From Streptomyces brasiliensis (lineage in GTDB: Bacteria > Actinomycetota > Actinomycetes > Streptomycetales > Streptomycetaceae), in the NCBI RefSeq assembly GCF_014647875.1, contig NZ_BMQA01000005.1:62001-126000 (forward strand): a DNA stretch of 64,000 nt, given 5' to 3'. Position 1 is the stretch's first letter, and the number at the start of each line of letters is the position of its first letter. A program made the position numbers and the translations under genes. The notes under the pieces were generated by a model. It saw nothing but the letters and a program-made list of their open reading frames with translations, was not told the DNA's origin and searched no databases. Below, piece by piece: positions 47,382 through 55,080 of this stretch.

Positions 47382-48740
47382 CTACGCGGACGTACCGGCG
47401 AGCACGGGCTGAGCGGCATCCGGTGCGTCGGAGCGGCGCAGGCCCAGGTGCAGGGCCAGGACGCAGAGGCCGGCGACGAGCATGGGCAACGCGAAGACGG
47501 TGAAGGCCGCCCCCATCCCCATGCCCGCGTCGAAGGCCGCGCCGCCGACGATCGGCGCCGCGATGCCGCCGAACCGGCCGGCGCCGATGACGACACCGAA
47601 ACCGGTCGAGCGGGCCAGCGTCGGGTACAGCGTCGGGACGATCGCGTAGAAGGCGGCGGTGCCCGCGCAGACGAAGAACGACGCCAGGAACAGGGTCCAC
47701 CAGGCGGTCGGCATCCCCGGGCCGGCGATGCCGAACAGCGACAGGGTGGCGGTGGCCAGGACCAGGAAGACCGGGGTGAGGAAGCGGACGTTGAACTTGC
47801 CGCCGAGGTAGCCGAAGAGCACGTTGCCGAGGATGCCGCCGACGCTGAAGGCGGTGACGAGCTGCGAGGCGAGCGCCGGGTTGTGATGGGCGTCCGCGAC
47901 GGTGCTCGGCGCCCAGTTCGTCATGAAGTAGAAGCTGAGCATGTACGCGACGTACCCGACGATCATCAGCAGCGTGAAGAAGCCGGTCCGGCCGGTGAAC
48001 ACGGTGCGCAGCGAGCCCTTCGCCTTGACGCTCGTCGAGTCCGACTCCGGGAGCGCTTCGAGTGCGGGGCGGTGCATCTTCGTCAGGAGCGCGTTGAGCC
48101 GCTGCAGTGAGTCCGTGCGACGGCCCTCGGAGAGCCAGGCGAGCGATTCGGGGAGGAAGGCGAAGGTGGCGGCCGCGGCGATGGCGCTCAGGGCGAATCC
48201 GACCCACCAGCCCAGCTGCCAGCCGTGCGCACCCAGCATCGGGCCCACGATCATGGAGCCGAGCAGCCCGCCGATGTTGATCGCGGCGGCGTAGACGGCC
48301 ATGACCAGTGAGTACACGCGCTTGCCCGTGTACTCGGCGAGGATGACGCCGGCCACGGCCACCAGGGAGCCGAGGCCGATGCCGGTGATGATGCGACTGA
48401 CGACGAGGGGGCCGGTCCCGGTCTCCGGCGTGGCGAACGGGCCGATGAGCATGCCGATGGCGATGGTGACCGTGGAGATGACGCCCATCTTGCGTCGGCC
48501 GATGCGGTCGGCGAGTGGCGCGACGATGACCGAGCCGACGAGCATGCCGATCAGGGCTCCGGACATGACGAGTCCGAGCTGGGCCTTCGACACCCCGAAG
48601 CCTTGCTCGAGGTACGGGGCGGCGAACGAGGTCAGGGAGACGTCATAGCCATCGAGCACGACAAGGGCGACCGTGACGACGACGGCGCGGATCTGCAGTC
48701 CGCTCATCTTCCCTTGGACGACTTGGTCGGTGACCTTCAT
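47382..48740 (-). CDS. MFS transporter, aromatic acid:H+ symporter type
   Basis: 452 residues, twelve predicted membrane helices. The first helix carries the DGYDVSLTSF motif diagnostic of the aromatic acid/H+ symporter (AAHS) group (PcaK, MhpT, BenK). The loop between helices 2 and 3 has the MFS signature PLADRIGRRKMG. A cytoplasmic loop of about 60 residues separates the halves (SEGRRTDSLQRLNALL). It should import the aromatic substrate of the operon. It is the first gene transcribed, facing the TetR gene across the operator region. Confidence 0.9.
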   Translation of the reverse strand: MKVTDQVVQGKMSGLQIRAVVVTVALVVLDGYDVSLTSFAAPYLEQGFGVSKAQLGLVMSGALIGMLVGSVIVAPLADRIGRRKMGVISTVTIAIGMLIGPFATPETGTGPLVVSRIITGIGLGSLVAVAGVILAEYTGKRVYSLVMAVYAAAINIGGLLGSMIVGPMLGAHGWQLGWWVGFALSAIAAAATFAFLPESLAWLSEGRRTDSLQRLNALLTKMHRPALEALPESDSTSVKAKGSLRTVFTGRTGFFTLLMIVGYVAYMLSFYFMTNWAPSTVADAHHNPALASQLVTAFSVGGILGNVLFGYLGGKFNVRFLTPVFLVLATATLSLFGIAGPGMPTAWWTLFLASFFVCAGTAAFYAIVPTLYPTLARSTGFGVVIGAGRFGGIAAPIVGGAAFDAGMGMGAAFTVFALPMLVAGLCVLALHLGLRRSDAPDAAQPVLAGTSA

Positions 48741-48830
48741 GGGCGGCCTCTCTGCGTCGAGGATCGCGCGGACCGGCGTCGTTGCCGCCCGCGGAGTCGG
48801 GGGACCGCATCCTGGGCCGCGGCCACCACG

Positions 48831-48861
48831 AGAACCTAGAATCTAGGTTCTAGGTTCTAGG
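48831..48861. promoter_or_regulatory. Operator of the catabolic operon (palindrome plus direct repeats)
   Basis: AGAACCTAGA (48831-48840) and TCTAGGTTCT (48842-48851) form a perfect 10-bp inverted repeat around one A. The right arm continues as three tandem TCTAGG units with 7-bp period (48842, 48849, 48856), offering overlapping half-sites. It lies between the divergent MFS and TetR genes, 91 bp from the MFS start, and is the only AT-rich dyad in this region, so it is the probable TetR binding site. Confidence 0.8.
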
Positions 48862-48952
48862 CTGGGGGTTACAGTGACCGGCGAGCACGGTCGGCGTCAA
48901 GAGTCGATGTGAGATTTGGTAGAACTGCAGTCCGGAGCAGCGAGGGGGATTG

Positions 48953-49588
48953 ATGGCCGCCAAACGGAAGGCCCACCGGGCTTCCGAGGGGTCCAAGCGG
49001 GCGATTCTCGAGGCCGTGCTCTCGCGAGCGGTCGAGGCCGGGTACGAGGGCACCACCATGGCCGATGTCGCACGCGCGTCCGGTCTGCCGATCGGATCGG
49101 TCTACTGGCACTTCCAGAACAAGGAGCAACTCTTCGTCGAGCTGCTCGACTACTGCTTCGAGGTCTGGAAGCAGGCCAACGCGTCCGTCGGTGGCATGCG
49201 CGACCTGCTACGACACAGCATCAGCGAGTCGGCGGCAGCCTCCGCGAGCCTGGCCGAGCCGGCCGCTGCGTTCTGGAGCATCGGCCTCGTCTTCGCGTTC
49301 GAGCGGCGCCTGGAGGACAACCTCGCACGGCAGCGGTACCTCGCCATCCGCAAGGAGATGTTCCAGTTCGTCACCTCCCGGCTGCGGGCCTCGTACCCGG
49401 AGGTGCCGGAGGATGTCGCGGCAGAGCTGGCGCACGACATGGCCGTCATGGGGCGCGCGCTCACCGACGGCTTCCGCGTGGCCGCGGCCGCGGGCGACGA
49501 CACCGACTTCCCCCGGTATGCCGAGCTGGCTGCCGACGCGCTCGAGTCCCTGGTCGCCACCCGCCTGAAGGAGTACACGCATGCCTGA
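48953..49588 (+). CDS. TetR family regulator of the catabolic operon
   Basis: 211 residues from the ATG at 48953 (GAGGGGG upstream). The N-terminal helix-turn-helix (about 13-60) has ILEAVLSRAVEAGYEGTTMADVARASGLPIGSVYWHFQNKE split over the usual TetR helices. The remainder is the helical ligand-binding domain. The operon it faces is presumably repressed until an aromatic intermediate binds. The classical mhp systems use an IclR-type activator instead, so the control here differs. It overlaps the SDR gene by 8 bp, meaning these two form one transcript. Confidence 0.9.
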   Translation: MAAKRKAHRASEGSKRAILEAVLSRAVEAGYEGTTMADVARASGLPIGSVYWHFQNKEQLFVELLDYCFEVWKQANASVGGMRDLLRHSISESAAASASLAEPAAAFWSIGLVFAFERRLEDNLARQRYLAIRKEMFQFVTSRLRASYPEVPEDVAAELAHDMAVMGRALTDGFRVAAAAGDDTDFPRYAELAADALESLVATRLKEYTHA

Positions 49589-50309
49589 GACCCCCTCGTC
49601 CGCATCCGAGAAGGTCGCGATCGTGGTCGGTGGCGGATCCGGAATCGGCGCCGCGTGTGTGCGGGAGTTCGCCGCGAACGGCTACCGGGTGGTCGCGATG
49701 TCGCCGTCGGGTCGGGCCCGAGCCCTGGCCGAATCGCTCGGTGGTGCTGGTCTGGACGGCTCGAACACCAGCATCGAGAACCTTCGGGCGTGCGTCGACC
49801 TCGCGGTGTCGCGGTACGGCCGGGTCGACGCGGTCGTCAACAGCAGCGGTCACGCGGCACGCGGCCCGGTGCTTGAGATCACGGATGAGCAATGGTCCGA
49901 GGGCGCCGACCTCTACCTGCTGAACGTCGTACGCATGGCCCGCCTCGTGACGCCCCACCTGGTCGCCTCCGGCGGCGGCGCGATCGTGAACATCTCCACC
50001 GCAGGCGCCTTCGAGCCCGGCCCGATGTTCCCCGTGTCAGTGACGATGCGAGCGGCGCTGGCCTCCTTCACCAAGCTGTACGCCAACGAGTACGGCCCGC
50101 AGGGCATCCGGATGAACAACGTACTCACCGGGCTGACCAAGGACGACCCCAGCGTAGTTCCGGCCGAGTGGACGAGCGGCATCCCGCTGCGCCGAGCGCA
50201 GAGTACCGCAGAGGCCGCTCGGATCGTACGCTTCCTGGCCGGCGAGGAGTCGGCCTATATGACCGGACAGAACATCCGCGTTGACGGTGGAGAGACCAAG
50301 TCGATCTGA
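49581..50309 (+). CDS. SDR family protein with altered catalytic residues
   Basis: 242 residues. The Rossmann fold is clear: GGGSGIG at 17-23 for the dinucleotide, NSSG at 87-90, Asn115, and the active-site Ser139 in VNISTAG. The catalytic YxxxK is absent: the position of Tyr is Ser153 and that of Lys is Arg157 (VSVTMRAAL in place of the usual YSASKAAL). The rest of the C-terminal substrate region is normal (GIRMNNVLTGLTKDD, YMTGQNIRVDGG). It may be a non-reducing SDR, use another mechanism or be a regulator. It is co-transcribed with the TetR gene, so it belongs to the aromatic pathway. Confidence 0.88.
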   Translation: MPETPSSASEKVAIVVGGGSGIGAACVREFAANGYRVVAMSPSGRARALAESLGGAGLDGSNTSIENLRACVDLAVSRYGRVDAVVNSSGHAARGPVLEITDEQWSEGADLYLLNVVRMARLVTPHLVASGGGAIVNISTAGAFEPGPMFPVSVTMRAALASFTKLYANEYGPQGIRMNNVLTGLTKDDPSVVPAEWTSGIPLRRAQSTAEAARIVRFLAGEESAYMTGQNIRVDGGETKSI

Positions 50310-50604
50310 GGCGCATCGGCAGGCTTTCCGCCACCGTACCTGTATGCCGTCTGGGCTGGGCGGCGGGTTTCGACGGGGCGGTGCGCGGCTCGGTGTGCAG
50401 AGCGGGGAGGCGACCGCCCGGGCAGGCACCGTACCCCCCTTGTCCATGCTGTAGATGCGGCGGATATGGGCGAGTTGTTCGTCCCTGACCTGCTGGACTC
50501 CGCCGTGCGGGCACTCGGGCCTGCTGCAGGTTCGGGTGACAGGTTTGACCTGCCCCACCTCTCAGGTTCCGGTTGTGGTGGCTGACTGACGGCCTTCACG
50601 AAAG
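50310..50604. other. Region between the SDR gene and the IS3 remnant
   Basis: About 295 bp. On the minus strand, 50430-50540 encodes a protein-like piece (RPECPHGGVQQVRDEQLAHIRRIYSMDKGG is read in two parts) with no start and no recognised family, perhaps a fragment of another gene trapped between IS remnants. The last 50 bp (GTTTGACCTGCCCCACCTCTC) may be the left end of the IS3 element. Confidence 0.35.
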
Positions 50605-51250
50605 GCTGCCGGACATGCCCCGAGCCCGCTGAGTTCCGTGCCCGCGCCATCGCGCTGGTGCGGGCAGGGAAAGAACAGAAGCAGACCGCCGTTGACCTTG
50701 GCATCCATCCGGTCACGTTGTCGAAGTGGTTGCGCCAGGACGACATCGACATCGACAACGGCCGACGGCCTGGCAGGGTCTCGGCACCGGTCGACCGATG
50801 CTGCCGGATCCTTGGGGTCGCCCGCCAGAACTACTACAAACACAAGCGCACCCCCACCACACCGCGGCAGCTGCGGCTGGAGTGGCTGACCGGGCTGATC
50901 CGGGGGGTCCACGTCGCCTCACGCGGCACCTACGGCTACCGTCGCGTCCACGCCGAGCTCACCCTGGGAATGGGAATCCAGGTGTGTTCGAGGACTGTGT
51001 CGATATTGATGACACGGGCGCGGGGATCTACGGACTGCCCGACCGGTGCGGGTGAAGCGCCTGCATGGCGTCGTCACCGCCGATGACCTGGTCAACCGGA
51101 AGTTCCATCGGCTGCGCCCCAACGAGCTGTGGGTCACCGACATCACGCAACACCGCACCAGGGAAGGGTGGGTCTACTGCGCCGCGGTCCTGGACGCGTT
51201 CAGCCGCAAGATCGTGGACTGGTCGGTTGACTCCCTGGCCCCCTTTCACT
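50605..51250 (+). pseudogene. Decayed IS3-family transposase (orfA/orfB remnants)
   Basis: OrfA-like helix-turn-helix sequence (EFRARAIALVRAGKEQ, AVDLGIHPVTLSKWLRQDDI) runs directly into OrfB-like sequence (RCCRILGVARQNYYKHKR, SRGTYGYRRVHAELT) within one frame, so the orfA end and orfB start have been deleted. Near 51030 the frame shifts, after which VKRLHGVVTADDLVNRKF and the DDE domain start ELWVTDITQHRTREGWVYC are read in another frame. The match stops near 51250, before the second Asp and the Glu. The ATG at 50615 is also out of frame. The element is non-functional. Confidence 0.85.
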
Positions 51251-51446
51251 TTCATGCCCGCAGTTGTCGCCGTCCCGCCGGGTGTGACCAAGAGCCTCGC
51301 CCGGCCAGGCCGACCAGGTGATGCACCGACCGCCGTACGCACGACTCGCGTTCCGCCGCCCCCGGTTACGCGCTTACCATGCCGAGTCGTACGCCAGTAC
51401 GCCGGTACAGCACCGCACCGGCCCCGAGTCCAGGAGCACGGCACCC

Positions 51447-52685
51447 GTGTCCATACCCCCGCCCCCCGGCCCCCAGCAGCCCGAGGGGCAGTACCCCCAG
51501 CCGGGCCCCTACCCGCAGGGCCCGTACGGTCAGCAGCCGTACCAGCAGGGGCCGTACGGTCAGCAGCCGTACCCGCAGGGCCCGTACGGTCAGCCGCAGT
51601 ACCAGCCCTGGGCGCAGGGCTACAGCCCGTACAACCGCCCGGCACCCGTCAACGGGCTCGCCATCACCTCGCTCGTCCTCGGTGTCCTGTGCTGTCTGCC
51701 GGGTGTGGGGCTGGTCTTCGGCGTGATCGCGCTCAGGCAGATCAGGAAGCGCGGCGAGCGCGGCAGGGCGCTGGCGATCGTCGGTTCGGTGCTGTCCGCG
51801 CTCGGGCTCGCGCTGTGGGTGTCGGCGCTGGCCACCGGCGCGGCGTCCGACATCTGGGAGGGGTTCAAGGAGGGCGCGCGCGGCGGTGCGAGCATCTCAC
51901 TGGCCAAGGGTGAGTGCTTCGACGCGCCCGGCGGCACGCTGGAGGGCGAGACGTACGACGTCGACAAGGTGTCCTGCGGCGGCGAGCACGACGGCGAGGT
52001 GTTCGCGTCCTTCCGGCTCCCCGACGGCGACTATCCGGGCCTCGGCCCGGTCACCGACACCGCCGACGCCCGCTGCTACGGGCTCCAGGACAGCTACGCC
52101 ATGGACGGCTGGGCCGTCCCGGACGACGTCGACGTCTTCTACCTCACCCCCACCCGCGAGAGCTGGAACGCCGGCGACCGCGAGGTCACCTGCGTCTTCG
52201 GCAACACCGACGAGGGCGCGGGGCTGACCGGCTCGTTGCGCAACGACGAGACCGTCCTCGACGCCGACCAGGTCGCCTATCTGAAGGCCGCGCACGTCCT
52301 GAACACCGCGATGGACAGCGCGCCCGACGCCGAGTACGTCGAGGACGACCTGCCGGGGCACAAGGCCTGGGCGGGGCGCGTGTCTGCGGCCCTCGCGAAG
52401 CAGTCCGGGATGCTGGGCGCGCACGACTGGCCCGCGGACGCGAAGAAGCCGGTCACGGCCCTGATCCCGGTCCTCGGCTCGGCCCGCGCCGAGTGGGCGA
52501 AGGCCGCCGCGGCCAAGGACGTCGACACGTTCTACGCGCACTACGAGAAGGGCTTCGATCTCCTCGACCCCGCGAAAACGGTCACCGCACGCAAGGCTCT
52601 GGGCCTCGCCACGACACCGCCGGACCCCGGCACGGACAGCGGCGACTCGGGCGACGGCAGAGACGGCTCCGGAATGGAGGTGTGA
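51447..52685 (+). CDS. DUF4190 membrane protein with septum-formation-like domain
   Basis: 412 residues from the GTG at 51447, with AGGAG 10 bp upstream. The first ~65 residues are a disordered Pro/Gln/Gly/Tyr repeat region (units like GPYGQQPYPQ). Two membrane helices (about 68-95 and 105-130; GLAITSLVLGVLCCLPGVGL, AIVGSVLSALGLALWVSA) form the DUF4190 module. The extracytoplasmic part (about 140-395) has four cysteines, in KGECFDAPGG, KVSCGGEHDGEVFA, ADARCYGL and EVTCVFGN, fitting the septum formation-type domain. Function unknown. It is the first gene to the right of the IS-bounded block. Confidence 0.82.
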   Translation: MSIPPPPGPQQPEGQYPQPGPYPQGPYGQQPYQQGPYGQQPYPQGPYGQPQYQPWAQGYSPYNRPAPVNGLAITSLVLGVLCCLPGVGLVFGVIALRQIRKRGERGRALAIVGSVLSALGLALWVSALATGAASDIWEGFKEGARGGASISLAKGECFDAPGGTLEGETYDVDKVSCGGEHDGEVFASFRLPDGDYPGLGPVTDTADARCYGLQDSYAMDGWAVPDDVDVFYLTPTRESWNAGDREVTCVFGNTDEGAGLTGSLRNDETVLDADQVAYLKAAHVLNTAMDSAPDAEYVEDDLPGHKAWAGRVSAALAKQSGMLGAHDWPADAKKPVTALIPVLGSARAEWAKAAAAKDVDTFYAHYEKGFDLLDPAKTVTARKALGLATTPPDPGTDSGDSGDGRDGSGMEV

Positions 52686-52789
52686 CGGCGGCCCGAGTGG
52701 GGAGAAAGTGCCAGGGCACGGCCCTCCTCAATCATCTGTCATCACATCGAGTGATTCCCTGGCCTTTGCTTGCACGGCTCAACCCAGGG

Positions 52790-52816
52790 TTGCCACGCTG
52801 TTGCTGTCTGTACAAC
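52790..52816 (+). promoter_or_regulatory. Possible promoter of the GntR gene
   Basis: TTGCCA (52790-52795) and TACAAC (52811-52816) are 15 bp apart, a little short for a vegetative promoter. TGGGAGCGG before the GTG at 52833 may serve as ribosome site. Confidence 0.4.
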
Positions 52817-52832
52817 CTGATGGGAGCGGCCA

Positions 52833-53585
52833 GTGACTTTCGGTGAGCAGCCGGCGTACCTGCGTGTCGCGGGTGATCTCCGCAAGAAGATCGTCGACGG
52901 TTCACTTCCGCCCCATACGCGGCTCCCGTCACAGGCCCGGATCCGCGAGGAGTACGGCGTCTCGGACACGGTCGCCCTGGAGGCGCGCAAGGTGCTGATG
53001 GCCGAGGGGCTGGTCGAGGGCCGCTCCGGTTCCGGGACCTATGTGCGCGAGCGGCCGATGCCCCGGCGCGTGGCCCGCTCCGGGTTCCGGCCCGCCGGCG
53101 GGGCCACCCCGTTCCGCCAGGAGCAGGCCGACGCCACCGCTCGCGGCACGTGGGAGTCCAGCAGTGCGCAGACCGAGGCGAGCCGGGGCATCGCCGAGCG
53201 GCTCGGCATCCGGCCCGGCGACCGTGTGATGTGCACCAAGTACCTGTTCCGGGACGCCGGTGAGCCGATGATGCTCTCCACCTCCTGGGAGCCCCTCGCC
53301 GTCACGGGCCGCACGCCCGTGATGCTGCCCGAGGAGGGGCCGCTGGGCGGCATGGGTGTCGTCGAGCGCATGCGCGCCATCGACGTGATCGTCGACAACG
53401 TCACCGAGGAGGTCGGCGCCCGCCCCGGCCTCGCCGAGGAACTCCTCGCCCTGGGCGGCGTACCGGGGCATGTGGTCCTGGTCGTCCAGCGCACGTACTA
53501 CGCCTCGGGCCGCCCGGTCGAGACCGCCGATGTGGTGATCCCCGCGGACCGCTACCGAGTGTCGTACCACCTGCCAGTGAAGTAG
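52833..53585 (+). CDS. GntR family regulator, HutC subfamily (UTRA domain)
   Basis: 250 residues, GTG start. The winged helix (about 8-75) has the GntR pattern LRKKIVDGSLPPHTRLPSQ, then REEYGVSDTVALEARKVLMAEGLVE and GSGTYV. The C-terminal UTRA effector domain (about 95-245) has RLGIRPGDRVMCTKYLFR, EVGARPGLAEELLALGGVPG and VVQRTYYASGRPVETADVVIPADRY. Such proteins repress nearby genes until a small ligand (sugar, amino acid derivative or unknown) binds. The only close downstream genes are a small SPOR-like gene and a Nudix gene; the target is not clear. Confidence 0.88.
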   Translation: MTFGEQPAYLRVAGDLRKKIVDGSLPPHTRLPSQARIREEYGVSDTVALEARKVLMAEGLVEGRSGSGTYVRERPMPRRVARSGFRPAGGATPFRQEQADATARGTWESSSAQTEASRGIAERLGIRPGDRVMCTKYLFRDAGEPMMLSTSWEPLAVTGRTPVMLPEEGPLGGMGVVERMRAIDVIVDNVTEEVGARPGLAEELLALGGVPGHVVLVVQRTYYASGRPVETADVVIPADRYRVSYHLPVK

Positions 53586-53875
53586 CGCACACCCCGGCGC
53601 AGTTGACTCCCCGTCGGCTCCGATCCGCCTCCGCCCACCGGCCGTTGGAATCCGGCCGTTCTCGCAGGTGATCCCGGCTGCCCTCGCGCGTCGAAGACCG
53701 GTCGTACGGGGGCGCGCGGGCGGCGCGTTCGGCATCGTGCGCCCCCTCCGTTCTGGCTGGTTGCGTACCTCTTTGTGAAAAGGCGTATTCGCTGCGTGAA
53801 GGTTGGGCGTACGCTCGGGCATATGCGGATTGCGGTTTCCTTAGAGGGCGAGGCCATGAACAGCGGAGGGGCGCG
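53586..53875. other. Intergenic region upstream of the SPOR-like gene
   Basis: 290 bp without a gene. TTCGCT (53788-53793) and TACGCT (53810-53815) with a 16-bp spacer could be a weak promoter about 60 bp before the ATG at 53876. CGGAGGGGCG just before that ATG is its ribosome site. Confidence 0.4.
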
Positions 53876-54067
53876 ATGAGCGACGGCACGGTCTCCCTCC
53901 CCTGGCTCGTCATACGGCAGGACGACAACGGCAATCGCTATCGCGTGGGCAGGTACGCGACCCGCGCCGAGGCCCAGAAGATCGCGGACAGCCTCGACGA
54001 CCGCGGGCACAAGCAGCTCTACTGGGTCGAGCGCATCGGCCAGAACGGAGACGGCGCACGCCGCTGA
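53876..54067 (+). CDS. Small conserved protein, SPOR-domain-like
   Basis: 63 residues behind a good ribosome site (GGAGGGG). The sequence LPWLVIRQDDNGNRYRVGRY followed by ATRAEAQKIADSLDDRGHKQ looks like a single beta-alpha-beta SPOR-type repeat, a fold that binds denuded peptidoglycan in other proteins. It has no signal peptide, so wall binding is doubtful. Small proteins of this type are widespread in streptomycetes and of unknown role. It lies 30 bp before the Nudix gene. Confidence 0.75.
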   Translation: MSDGTVSLPWLVIRQDDNGNRYRVGRYATRAEAQKIADSLDDRGHKQLYWVERIGQNGDGARR

Positions 54068-54084
54068 CCCCCACCGCACTCCCG

Positions 54085-54090
54085 TAGGCT
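54085..54090 (+). promoter_or_regulatory. -10 element of a leaderless promoter (Nudix gene)
   Basis: TAGGCT ends 7 bp before the ATG at 54098, and no ribosome site lies between. Confidence 0.5.
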
Positions 54091-54097
54091 CCGGCGC

Positions 54098-54511
54098 ATG
54101 ACGGAACGGATCGTGGTGGTCGGAGCCGCCCTGCTCGACGGCGGCCGGCTGCTCGCCGCGCGCCGCAGCGCACCCCCCGAGTTGGCCGGCCGCTGGGAAC
54201 TGCCGGGCGGCAAGGTCGAACCGGGCGAGACGCCCGAGCAGGCGCTGGAGCGCGAACTGCGCGAGGAGCTCGGCGTGGACGCCGAGGTCGTCGAGCGCGT
54301 CCCGGGGGAGTGGCCACTGAAAGCCCCTTACATCCTGCATGTCTGGACCGTCCGTCTGCGCCCCGGCTCCGCCGAACCCGCACCCCTCGAGGACCATGAC
54401 GCGCTGCGCCGCCTCGCCCCGGACGAGATCTGGGACGTCGACTGGCTCGACCAGGACGTCGCCGCGGTGCGCGAGGTGGTGGCCCGGCTGCGATCGACGG
54501 AGGCGTGCTGA
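54098..54511 (+). CDS. Nudix hydrolase, MutT-like
   Basis: 137 residues. The complete Nudix box GX5EX7REUXEEXGU is present at about 38-60 ([18 protein letters not shown] then REELGV), and the N-terminus [19 protein letters not shown] is that of MutT-type 8-oxo-dGTP or (d)CTP pyrophosphohydrolases. It would remove damaged nucleotides or other nucleoside diphosphate derivatives with Mg. The exact substrate cannot be assigned. Confidence 0.9.
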   Translation: MTERIVVVGAALLDGGRLLAARRSAPPELAGRWELPGGKVEPGETPEQALERELREELGVDAEVVERVPGEWPLKAPYILHVWTVRLRPGSAEPAPLEDHDALRRLAPDEIWDVDWLDQDVAAVREVVARLRSTEAC

Positions 54512-54651
54512 CGGCGAGGCGGTGTCCCGATTCCGCTCGATGGGCGCGCCGAGCGGCTCGTAAGCCGTTCGTGCCACAGGGCGCCGCTCCGTGCGGTACT
54601 GCCCCATGAATACCGGGTATGTGCCCATTAGTCCCATTAAATCGGACATGG

Positions 54652-55080
54652 GTGGGCTCGCTGGCCTGGGAAGTGATCGGTGTGATCGACACCGAAGGCG
54701 AATGCGCCGAGTGGACCTTTCCCGCGGATCCGGGCGCCGTGCGCACGGCCCGTCGGGCGGTCCGCGACCAGTTGCGGAGCTGGGGCCTGGACGGCCTCGC
54801 CGACATCGCGGCGCTGCTGGTCAGTGAGCTGGTGACCAACTCCCTGCGGCACGCCACGGGTCCGATCGGCGTTCGCCTGGTGCGCTCGGCCGACATGCGG
54901 GACACCCTGCGCGTCGAGGTCTCCGATCCGCTCCCGGACCCGCCACGTGAGCGCACCACCAGCCCCGACGACGAGAGCGGCCGCGGCCTCCAGTTGGTCG
55001 CCAGCTCCTCGCGCCGCTGGGGCACCCGTCCCGGCGGCACCGGCAAGACTGTCTGGTTCGAACTGGGCCTCCCCGGCTGA
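54652..55080 (+). CDS. Anti-sigma-factor-type ATP-binding protein (HATPase_c_2)
   Basis: 142 residues with the GTG at 54652; an ATG at 54619 is an alternative and neither has a clear ribosome site. The GHKL ATPase fold is shown by ALLVSELVTNSLRHATGP (N-box), RVEVSDPLPDPP (G1 box Asp) and ESGRGLQLVASSSRRWGTRP (G2), ending with GKTVWFEL. It has no transmitter or receiver domains and resembles the RsbW/SpoIIAB-like single-domain proteins that Streptomyces encodes in large numbers. It lies just upstream of a PAS-GAF-PP2C-HATPase protein. Confidence 0.85.
   Translation: MGSLAWEVIGVIDTEGECAEWTFPADPGAVRTARRAVRDQLRSWGLDGLADIAALLVSELVTNSLRHATGPIGVRLVRSADMRDTLRVEVSDPLPDPPRERTTSPDDESGRGLQLVASSSRRWGTRPGGTGKTVWFELGLPG

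Larger units (their letters stand above)
36590..51300. mobile_element. Candidate catabolic genomic island bounded by IS remnants
   Basis: About 14.7 kb between core gene ychF and the DUF4190 gene. It starts with an IS110-family transposase fragment and ends with a decayed IS3-family element. Everything between is an aromatic-degradation operon with its regulator and an SDR, none of which belongs to the conserved gene order outside. No tRNA, integrase or direct repeat was found at the borders, so the block could equally be the result of IS-mediated recombination. The borders given are the outer edges of the IS remnants. Confidence 0.55.

Noticed and set aside
37363..50309. The accessory block as an antibiotic biosynthetic cluster
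   Set aside because: BVMO, SDR, SnoaL-like and flavin hydroxylases also occur in polyketide clusters, but there is no synthase, carrier protein or tailoring glycosyltransferase, and the dioxygenase/hydratase/aldolase set points to catabolism.
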